Shown here: positions 11,901 to 23,900 of the stretch, one piece after another
Position numbering within the stretch: position 1 is the first letter of the stretch
How the letters are laid out: each line of letters opens with the position of its first letter
Assembly (NCBI RefSeq): GCF_020184175.1
Contig: NC_065532.1
Coordinates: 25,420,001-25,484,000, forward strand
From: Aphis gossypii
Lineage: Eukaryota; Arthropoda; Insecta; Hemiptera; Aphididae
Length of the DNA stretch: 64,000 bases
Reading direction: 5' to 3'
Notes under the pieces: generated by a model
What the model was told of the DNA's origin: nothing
Databases searched by the model: none
Seen by the model: only the letters and a program-made list of their open reading frames with translations
Made by a program: the position numbers and the translations under genes

Positions 11901-14900
11901 TGGATAAGACCGACAACATCAAGTGAACACAATGTTTTCTTAAGTAAGAAGTATATTATATATTATAATTTTCTTATTTAGATATTGTTGAAAATAGCTT
12001 AATGAGTATTTTTGATGAACCGAAAGAAAACATATTAGTTGAAAGTTATACAAATGTTGATGATTTAATTAACTATTCGGATTCTAACACTTCATCTAGT
12101 ATTTCAGAAAACATAATTGAACTAAATAGTTTACAAACTTTTGATTTTGATAATAGTAACTCAGGTTAGTAATTATTATATATTTCTATTATATTATTAT
12201 ACATTTAAAGAAACACAAAATGTGTTTTTAAAAAAATTTAAAAAATTTAAATACAATATATTTTTAGATTTCTGTATAGAAAATCATCCAACATCTGAAA
12301 ATAATGTGTTCAAAGAAGAAAATATCACGTGTCATCTTCCCCTAGATCAGATTAAATCTAATTCAATTACTGATCAGTATTTTGATACAGTAATGAAAGA
12401 GGAAATAAAAATAAAATCAAACTCTTTTAATAGTAAAATAAATCATAGTTGCTTACTCGAAAATGACAATTTAAGTTCTAATAAAGATAATTATTCAAAA
12501 TTAAATAAAAGTAAGATTCAGATTATTTATAATAATGTTAATATCATTAATCTATTTTTAAATTTTTAAATTGATAATGAACAGATACTACACAAATTTA
12601 TATAACTATTACAATTGTCTCAATAAATGTCTTTTTAGGTTGTTTAATTTTTTTTTTCCAGATCTTGGTTCAAAATGCTATTGTAAAAACTTTTCTAGTT
12701 TCAACAATAATGATAATAAGATATTTACTTCTAAAATTAAACATTTTGCATTTAATAATAATGCTAAGAAAATACGTCAAAAAATATTGCATCAAAAGCA
12801 TTTAGAAGCCAATATTTTAAAGATACTTATTACCAAAGAGCGCAAAAATATCATTCAATCAAAAGATCATATACCAATTTTTGATTCAATTTCAATTAAT
12901 AAAAAATATGAGAAATGTAATAATTTAAAAGATAATGATCATATCAAACCAAGTATTTTAAGTATGCTTAAAGATGTCTATGTGGATGTAGACTACCTTA
13001 CTGAATACTGTGATTACAATACTAGTGGTAATACTCTTATTAATAATATTTTATTACAATTAAGCATTTACTATAATATTTTTGTCTTCAGATAATAAAT
13101 TGCCAGAATCACATAAAAATAATAAAGATATCAAATTCAATATTCAACCTTCTAAAGTTAAACCAGTAGAAGACAATATCCATATTATGTTTAAAGGTAT
13201 AGATGTAAAAACAGTTATTAAAAATAGTAAATACCTTAATTGTTTTTTATTTCTAACTTTTTTTATATTTTAGACAATAGTGCTTCAACATCAAACTATA
13301 CAACAAAAATAAAACCAATTAATCCTAAACCTTTTTATGAAAAAGATGACAATTTCAATAAAAAATATATAAGTAAGTAATTATTTTCAAAATAGCTAAA
13401 ATAAAATATATTCAGAAATTGGTATAAAAAAAGTAAGGCTATCAACTTATGCAGAAATATGATCATAAATCCACAACACAGCAATCATTTAGATCGTTGG
13501 CTAATTGTTGACTAGCCTTACCTGACAGATTTTAACCAAAATAGGTCATTCCCCATGACTATTCTTTTCCTGAATAGAGTATAAATTTGTACACAAAAAA
13601 ATTATTGTATTAAACTGTATTTATTTTTTAGTTGATAATACTTCTACTTCAAATAATACAACAAGAAAATATCCAATTAATTTTAACTCTTGTGATGAAA
13701 ATAATGTCAATTCTAATAAAAACAAAATAAGTAAGTAATTCTTTTTAGAATATCAATATAATCAATAGGATTTGTGTGTTTTCGCAACTACTTCGCTGTT
13801 AAACGCATGGTGCAATGCACGCCTTCTATAATATTACAAATTAAAAAAGTAGGTACTTATTCGGTTGTCATGACTATCTTTCTTTATACTACATAATTTA
13901 AAAAAATTATCAAGTGTTGTTAGTAAAATTATGGGCATCATTTTTAACCCTGTGACCTATCTTAGGTGGTGTTTCATAGCATATCGGGCGATATTTTCGT
14001 TTTAAATGTTTTAGCAAGCACAGTGAGCGAGTGTCAACGGTGGTCCCTAATTCCCTTTAAAAATGTATTTGAAAATTGTATTGATTTATATTATCTTTAA
14101 TTAACTTTCTGATTTGCATTCAATTGTATTTTTTAGTTGATAATGTTTCTACATCAAATAATACAATAAAAAATAAATCAACCAATATTAAACCCTATGA
14201 TGAAAGTTATGTCAACTTTCATAAAAATGAAATAAGTAAGTTATTCTTAGGAAAACAAACTGTATAATTAAAATTTCCAAAAATGTTTGTATTTAATTGT
14301 AATTATTTTTTAGTTAATGAAGTTAATACCTCAAATAGTACAATAACAAATAAATCGACCAATATTAAACCCTATGATGAAAGTTATGGTAACTTAAATA
14401 AAAATGAAATAAGTAAGTTATTCTTAGCAAAACAAACTGTATAATTAAAATTTCCAAAAATGTTTGTATTTAATTGTAATTATTTTTTAGTTAATGAAGT
14501 TAATACCTCAAATAGTATAATAACAAATAAATCAACTAATATTAAACCCTATGATGAAAGTTATGTCAACTTAAATAAAAATGAAATAAGTAAGTTATTC
14601 TTAGGAAAACAAACTCTATAATTAAAATTTCCAAAAATGTTTGTATTTAATTGTAATTATTTTTTAGTTAATGAAGTTAATACCTCAAATAGTACAATAA
14701 CAAATAAATCGACCAATATTAAACCCTATGATGCAAGTTATGTCAACTTAAATAAAAATGAAATAAGTAAGTTATTCTTAAGAAAACAAACTGTATAATT
14801 AAAATTTCCAAAAATGTTTGTATTTAATTGTAATTATTTTATAGTTAATGAAGTTAATACCTCAAATAGTACAATAACAAATAAATCGACCAATATTAAA

Positions 14901-17900
14901 CCCTATGATGCAAGTTATGTCAACTTAAATAAAAATGAAATAAGTAAGTTATTCTTAAGAAAACAAACTGTATAATTAAAATTTCCAAAAATGTTTGTAT
15001 TTAATTGTAATTATTTTATAGTTAATGAAGTTAATACCTCAAATAGTTAATAACAAATAAATCAACTAATATTAAACCCTATGATGAAAGTTATGTCAAC
15101 TTCAATAAAAATGAAATAAGTAAGTTATTCTTTTAAAATTAGATTAGTATTTATTTTTATTCAAACAAAATAAATAAATACTATTGTATTTAACTATTCT
15201 TATTTTTCAGTTGATAATGCTTCTACATTAAATACTACAATGAAAAATAAACTTGTCAACTTTAAACCTTGTGATGGAAGTTATCTTAATTTTAATAAAA
15301 ATAAAATAAGTGAGTTATTCCTTTTAAAATAGACATTTTATACACTTTACTTTAAAAAAAATTATTACATATAATTGTGTTTTTTAGTTGATAATGTTTT
15401 TACATCAAATAATACAGTAATAAATAAATCAACCAATACTAAACTTTATGATAAAAATGATGTCAACCTTAATAAAAATGAAATAAGTAAGTTATTTCAT
15501 GGAAAACAAACTGTTTAATAATTATTATAACTGTTTTATAATTAAAATAACAAATTATTGTGTATATTAATATTTTTTAGTTGATGAAACTAATATATCA
15601 AATAGTACAACAAAAAATAAATCAATCAATGCTAAACCTTGTGATGAAAATAGTGTCAACTTTAATAAAAATGAAATAAGTAAGTTACTCCTGTAAAATT
15701 AGATATATATACAAAAAAGCATTTATTGTAATTAACTATTCTTATTTTTCAGATGATAATATTTTTACTATAAGTGCTACAATGCAAAATAAACTTATCA
15801 ACTTAAAACCTTGTGATGGAAGTTATCTTAATTTTAATAAAAATAAAATAAGTAAGTTATTATTTTTTTTTTTTAAAACGAGTGATATATTCTTTATTTT
15901 AATGTTATTCTCATATAGTAGATGTCAAAATTGATTCTAAAAGTAAAATTAAAGTTGAAGATAATTTTAACTTTTATACTGCTGGTACGTTTAACTTAAA
16001 AAAATTATAATTTGTTTTTATATGTTAAACATACAATAGTTGTGATTTTATTTTTTCTTTAGATATAAAATATGATTCAAAAACTGAAAAATGTTCTGGT
16101 CTTAAAATAAACCCATTTGACAACAATCATTTAAGTGATAATACTATAATAATAAATGAAGAAAATGATTCTAAAGAAGGTAACTTATAATTGTGAATAC
16201 TTAATCAATTTTATTAAATTTTATTTCATATTTCAGAATTTAAAATGACTGAAGTAGAAAGTAATAACATGCAATCAAATAATATATTATCATCAGCCAA
16301 TATAAATATCAACCATGAATTTACTCAAACAAAATTAACTCATTTTTTAAAAGATGAGAATAAACCAGGTTTTTATTACTAATTATTTAAATAAATGTCA
16401 TTTTTCTATTTGACTTAAAATATTTAGAAATTATTTTGTCAGAAAAGTACTTGTTGAAATATTTGATGCAAATTTCAAGTCAATAGTTACATTTTTAAAT
16501 TTATGCAAAATAACAAAATTAATTTTGTCAAAAATTAGTATTGCATAAATATTATGATTCTATCGCTGTTCATTGTTAGTTTTTTTCAATTAATTAAAAT
16601 GTGCTGGGAATTTTACACTTAATTTCCTTCTTCTCTCGAATACCAACTAGATTCAATTTGCTACCATAACCTTTTTAATGTTTAATACCAAGTATTATTT
16701 ATGCTTAAATACATTAACTAAAAAATAAAAATAATAATATTTGTGTTTTAGAAATTATTAAAATAATTTCCTCTGTTTCATTATTTATATATTATCATTT
16801 ATTTTTTTAGAATATTAATATGTTTTGTTTTAATTTAATTAACAAATATTTAATAATTTATTGTGTTCAATTTTAGAACGCACATACTAAATTTTCCCCT
16901 CTATTTATAAATACATATATAGTACATAATTTAATAATTTATATATTAATTTATAATAAACATATTTTATACTAATAATTTAAGGAATATGTAGCAAATA
17001 AATGTATTTATTGTATTTATTATTTTAGTTGCTGCATTAATTGAAAATGAAAAAGAAACAAATATACTAAATGTATTTGAACCACCTCAATACAAAAACA
17101 TTTTTGATACAAGTGATATCATTAGTTCTAAAGCAGATATAAGTTGTAAGTGGTGTATAATTTAAATTATCTTATAACTAAATTGTTTATTTTAAATATT
17201 TGTATTATACTTTTGAAAACCTAGAAAATATAGAGTTAATTTCAAAATAAGAAACATACAACTTTGAACATCTTTTATACTTATCAATTCTCTTTAATCG
17301 TTTTTTTAAGTTGTATTTTACTGTTCTAATTCAATATGTAATTTTATATATAATTATTCCATAATAGTTAAATAATTATTTTATTATACTTAATATTTTA
17401 TTTTAGGTCCAATATTACCATACATATCTCAAAGTGATGAGCCTATAAATAGTTTATTTGACCTACCTGCTGATGATATTGATTTTTCATTAAATATCAA
17501 TAGCTCTAATGATGACGATGATGGTGATGATAATGATGATGATGATGATGATAATAGATTACTGATTGGTAAATAGTTAAACAAAACGTATTTCAAAAGT
17601 TTCATATTCTTATTATTAATTATTCAAATAAAGGTCTAAAAGTTTTTAAGTATTTTTCAGATACTAATATAATTTTCGTAATTATATCAAAGAATAAATT
17701 AAAAATTATTGGAGCAAATTTGATCAAATATTTAAAGTTAAACTAACTAAAATTTTTTTTCCCTACAATCTTTTTAAATAATAATAGATTTAAATAAGTT
17801 CTTTTGTGATAATGTATCAAAAATAGCTCACATGAATAGCAAATAATATACATTTCATCTATATGAAATTTAGATTATGCATTTTGGTTAAATTATAATG

Positions 17901-20900
17901 GTTTAAATATTAGAATATTATATATCAGCTGTTCCCAAACTTCTTTAGATTACGCCACCCTAAAAATAAAAATAAATAATTGGGCCTCCCATGAATAACT
18001 AAATTACAAATTTATAGTATTTATGTATAATTTTTTTTATTGTCATGACCAAATAATATGGCTCGCCCCTCCCACAGTTTGTGAACCGCTGCTATTTATT
18101 TATTTTTATTTACTCTTCAAGAAGATAATGGATATATAATAATTTAATTATTTTTAGTAAATTACTATTGTCATTTTTCCTAAAATCATAAACTTAAAAA
18201 ATATTCTTGGAATAGTTGTCTTAGTTTACTTTTAATTTATAATTTATAATTTTTATTGTTCGAGTTATTACTGGCCAACCTATTCTATAAATATTTTACA
18301 TTAATTTTAAATTATCAAATGTGTATGCATGTATTCTTGTTTTATTTTAATATAATATTAATACAATTTTAGAAGATATTGAACAAAATGTTGATGGCAA
18401 TGTAACTAAAAATTCTACCCTTAAATTAGCCAATAGTTCAAACGATGAAAGATCTTTAAACTCATCTTCAGCTGTGAACACAAGTAATTATTTAATATTA
18501 TATACTTACTTAATTTATTATACATATATTATACTCAGTATCTTAAATGTTTTGACTATCATAGATTTTACAATTGGAATTGAACTTTTTGAAAAGAATT
18601 TAATTAATCCAATAAAGAAACAATTATCTGACATAAATAGTAGCAAAAATGAAAAAGGTATGGTTTTTATTAAATGTTATTATGTCTATAAAAATAAGAT
18701 AAATTCAAATTTAATTATGTAATTTTTAGTAAAAAAAAAATCTGAACTTTTATTAAAATAATACATTTATGTTTATTTTATTATTCATTTTACAATAACT
18801 TAATTAATTTGAAAAACAATATTCTAAGTGTAACTAATTAAAGTGTTTTTGAAACTTTACTTATTTTACAGCTTAAATGATAAACATCAATATATAATTA
18901 ATACCAATTTTTTATACACATGAAATATAATATCCCATTTCGTTTTTTTATGTTTCAGTGTTAAACACTATTTTACCAGAAAAAAAATGTGATTTATCTA
19001 ATAGTAATTATGAAAACTCATGTTTATTAAAAAAAGAAAATAATTCTCTTGATGATTGTATGTCTATTGAAATGTGCAATGAATTTTATAAAATAAAATC
19101 ATTAAATAAAAACATTGATAAAAATGAATCTTTACCAAGGAACATCAAAGATATATTGAAAGAAATGTATGTTGATGAATTGTTTATATCTACATGTCAG
19201 CATATGGTAGACTTATATAGTAAGTATTTTGGTTTGTTAATAATAGAAACAAACATTTGTATAATATGGTTTTTGAGTTATTTTCTAACAAAATTAACAT
19301 CTAACAATCTAACAAACTTTTATGGTGCATGGCGCCCTTCTTCAAGTCATAGCATGACTTAATATGGTTATAATCGTCAATCGGTTTATTTGTTTATTTT
19401 TAGATCATATAAAATTCTTAGGCAGTGCACCTAATAAAGATATATTGGGTGCCACAATGTACACTTTGAGAACCTTTGATCCAACCAAATAACATCTAAG
19501 ACAATTAGTTTTACAGGGCAATTAACCTTTCTTTCTACTTGTTTCTTTTCTTTTTGTACTTTTCATTATAAAGAAACTATCCAAAAATATGAGGCAGTTA
19601 AATAATTACTTTAAATTCAAAATTATGTCATTTAAAATATTTAAAATAATATTATTTGTCTTATTTGGTGGAATAATTGTTATTCAAAATCTTTGACATT
19701 GTTTATGATCATTTTTTTCTGAATTACATTTAAGTAACCAAAACAATAACCTCAAACTTAAATTATTATTTAAAAGTATTTACAATGCATTGAAAGTTCA
19801 ATAGCTGACTAGCTTTCTTTAGAATTTATTATTGATTAATAGTGTGTATAAATTATAATCTTTTTCTTTTTGTAATTTATTCAAACAAAGATTTAAATTT
19901 CTAGATGATGATGATCAATTAAAAAATGATGTGTTTTTTCATATGAATGAATATCAAAACATGCAGTCTGATATGACAGTCCGTGACATTAAAAATGACA
20001 ATGGTAAGTACTAAGTAATATTTTTATACTTACTGTCAAATTTTACAATTAAAAGTTTATTTTTTAAGTTCTTTTGCAATTCACTAAAATTTTATGAAAA
20101 TATTGTAAAAATAAAATTTATCTCTATTTAGTATTTATGTATTTTAATATATGAGTTAAGTTATTATTTATATAACTGATATAATTTTCATAAATAATTT
20201 GTACTCATATATTTTAATATCAATTTTTAAACGTTTTGTTCTTTAGTTGAAAAAAAGAAAAAATCTGATTTTAACCAATTAATTTCAACCGATGTAGAAA
20301 CATTGTGGAAAACAGAATTAAATGGTATAAACCAAAATACTAATAAACCAAGTAATCCAACTATTATTAAGAATTCTATTGCTATGCAAGAACCTAATGG
20401 TAAATTGTTTTAGCCACTTAAAAAACATTGAAATAACAATTATTATTATTTTTTTAGATGTTAAAAGCATATATCCAGAATTAAGGCAATCAAATTCAAC
20501 CTTAGAAGAAACAATAAAATCAGAAATTAATAACAGTAATCAACAAATAAAACACATTAATCCTATAAAAACACAAAAATCTAATTCTTCACAGAATCCA
20601 AAAAGTAAGAACTTTTAGATAAAATACATGTTATTTATATAATTACATTTTTAATTTAAATTAAATTAAAATGAAATGTTATTTCATTGGATTTACTTAA
20701 AGACAATATTAAATTAATATATTAAAAATCAATTACACAAATATGTTAATATATTTTATGATAATTTATTTATTTTATTTTTATAATCACTGATTGAACA
20801 GAAATCCCGTTTTTAAGCATCTTAATGTTTTTATACCTTCTAAATATTCCACCTTAATCTCTTTATTTGTTTTGGACTTTTGGTAGTTTTTTTAAAATGT

Positions 20901-23900
20901 TCACTATGACTAATGTTTTGTTTTATTTTTTTATCTTTGTTTTAATTTAACAACTTATTTTTAAACAATTACGTGTTTTTTTGTTAAAAATAATACTTTG
21001 ATAAAAATGATCGTGATTTCAGTTCAGTATTAAATATTAATTACTAAAACCAAGTGAGTTAGTAACTCTTAAATTATTTAAATATATAGTATGGTGGTAT
21101 GTCAAAATGGTACTAAATAAATTTCTTTGTTTATTCCCAATTCTCTGTATAGGTAATTGGTATTTCATTTTATCTTATTGCACTAATTAGGTTATAAAAA
21201 TGTTTATAGATCAGTCTTAAATAGTCAAATTTATCGTACATATTAATCAATCGGGTTAAAATATATAGGTATAATAATTATACTATTTTTTCAATTTCGG
21301 GATTACTGTTAGATTGCATACTACATCACTACCGGTTTAATTTTTTCAGTTTAATATTTGTTACATATTTATAATTAATCACATAAATACATAATCATAC
21401 ATACTATTGAGAATACATATATTATTATAAAATATGTAGAAAAATATTCACTTAATGCCACACTTTTATGTAAAGTTCTACTTTAATAATTGTGTGAAAC
21501 CTTTATTACTAGAAAATATTAAATAATTGTTAATAATTTACATACTTTTTATAGATGTTAAAAGTAATATGAAAATCAGAATTCACTTGAAAGAATTTAT
21601 ATTATCAAATAAACCACTTAATGCAATTTTAGAATCCAAAGAATTCAGAAATTTAAGGTTTTTTGATGAAGAAGAAATTGCAAGGTAATTTTAAATTAAA
21701 TATTTTATAATTATATAATATGTATCATACCAATGTATATTTTCATGTACTATAGTTCAATTGGTGTTTTTCTTTTTGAACATTCAATTTGCCCACCAAT
21801 AATAACTGGATTGTCAGTCTACAAAGAAAATTATGATCAATTAAAAAATGAAGAGAAAAATAAAATATTGGCATCTACAAATTTAAATATTTCTTGCCCA
21901 GAAATAATGAAACTAACTTCAATCACTCTAGCATTGGTAAAAATGTTGAGAAGTGATACACTAATTGAGGTTATCTTAAACGTTATACGAAAAAATGTAT
22001 TGAAGAAGCAAATGAATACTGATCATACAATTGTATGTAAAAAAGTTAATTTATTCCATACTTATTCATATAATTGGGCAATTTTTTAATATTTTAACTA
22101 CCACTTGATGCAGTAATAACCAGGGTCATTCTGATAATTTGCAGAACTTGGGAAATGTAAAATTGTAAAGCTTATAATAGCATGATCTTGTTACTTATGT
22201 AACATTTATATATGTAAAGAGCTTGTATACAAAAAATTTTCTAATGCGCCTAATTCAAAACTTTTTTGTTATGATTAAGTAACTGGGTATCCATGTCTAC
22301 AAAAAATACCATTCAATTTTTGTAATGGATACGTTAAATTTGAATTCAATGATATTTGAATATCAAACATTTGTACAATATATAATATTGTGTATAGACA
22401 AAAAAAAATGTATTGTTAAATCAATCCATATCACCTTACTCAGAATCTTAAATAAAATATAGAAAAATATTATATACTATTACAGATATTTGGAAACATT
22501 TGTCACAAAACTATAGGACATTTTTTTTTTCACAAATGAACATAATTAATAATAGTTTTTTTTATTATTTTTGTTCACTGTGGTAGTTAAAATTATAAAG
22601 ACATACCAATTTTTGTTTGAATATATTTCTTTGTGACAATAATAACAAAAAAATTATTTATTTATTTTCAGGATTTTCAATTAATAAAACAAACAGTATA
22701 CTTTGTTGACATTTGTGTTAGGTCAAGAATGCTGAAAACTCTTCAATTATTTATTTTTGATTCAATGGTATTTTTACCTAACAAATATTGTTGTATTATA
22801 TTTCTATCTTTATTGTTATGGAAAAATTGCTTACCAAGAAGTATAAATAATGAAGAAGGTAAATATGTAATTCTAAATCTTAATTAGAGAAATGACAAAA
22901 CTTAAAATTGTATTTATTAATAATTAATTTACAAAAACCGTAATAGTAATTAATTTACTAAGTATAGTATAGTATAGTTATAAAATATAGCCTTTATATT
23001 ACCAATTTTAAAATGCTCATAATTTGCTTTTAAATAAAAGTATATAAAATAAATTTACTTTGGACCCTAAGATAATATTCTTACTTTTAAATTTTTTAAT
23101 AAATGTTCTAATATTAAAAATAACAGTGAAATCAATTTTTTTAAAACAAGATTTTTAAATTATGCATTAAATAAACTGAATCAACCGCTACAACTCGTTT
23201 GCCCACAGCAATACATTCACACATGTCATGTATAAATCATCATAATAGACTGCAGTACCAATTATCAAATATTTGATAATATAATCTTATAATCGATTGT
23301 GTAAATTATATTATTTTGAATTTTCCATACTTAATTGCTTTTAGTACAGTTTTAGTAGTTATGGTTCAGTACAATGGTGACTAGTATCACTTGTGTGTTC
23401 ATGACATAAACTCTTTAATATGTATGTAAAAATATCTAACACCTGTTCAAAGCAGATAGTCCTAAGCTAGTTAAAGTAAGAAGGAAAATGTGTGAGCAAT
23501 TGAGTTGTTTTTTTTTTTTTGCGCACACAAGTTGTAGCCGAATTAACATATGTAAGTACAATAATATCCTCTTAATCCTTATTAGTACCCATATAATAGG
23601 TACATCATTCCTTTTATACATAACATTTAATAACCTATTCTATAATTTATAAGAATGAATTTATGTTACACAATAATCACTATTGTTTCATTACTGTGTT
23701 AATATCAAAAATATTATTACAATATGTGTTCATATATAAAACAAACACTAATATGACCACGTAAAGTTAAAACAGAAACTAGATTTTGTACAGTCATTCA
23801 TGTTAAACAAAATGTTCAAAAGAATGATTAATCACATTTTAAACATGGTTTTGAATTTTACTTGATATTTGTAAAACAGTTTAGCCTGCACATATTGTTA

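Larger units (their letters stand above)
13274..15851 (+). repeat. Tandem array of twelve 99-nt exons
   Basis: Exons 17-28 are each 99 nt (exon 24 is 98 nt): 13274-13372, 13632-13730, 14137-14235, 14314-14412, 14491-14589, 14668-14766, 14845-14943, 15022-15119, 15211-15309, 15388-15486, 15581-15679, 15753-15851. Each is a symmetric phase 1-1 exon coding 33 residues with the loose pattern (I/V)(D/N)(N/E)xxxTSNxTxxNKSxN, then KPxDExxVNxNKNEI. Exons 19 to 24 start exactly 177 bp apart (99-nt exon plus 78-nt intron), and exons 20-24 are almost identical including the introns, which implies recent unequal crossing-over. The outer copies are diverged and have other intron lengths, so the array grew over a long time. 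Confidence 0.9.

Noticed and set aside
14137..15120. CRISPR array or satellite suggested by the 177-bp regular repeats.
   Set aside because: The repeats contain intact splice sites and a continuous phase-1 coding frame in a eukaryotic gene; they are duplicated exon-intron units.
19404..19492. Possible extra exon after TTTTTAG (HIKFLGSAPNKDILGA... ending in a stop).
   Set aside because: It ends in a stop without a donor, would truncate the gene, and lies in repeat-like sequence; joining 19219 to 19905 keeps the frame.
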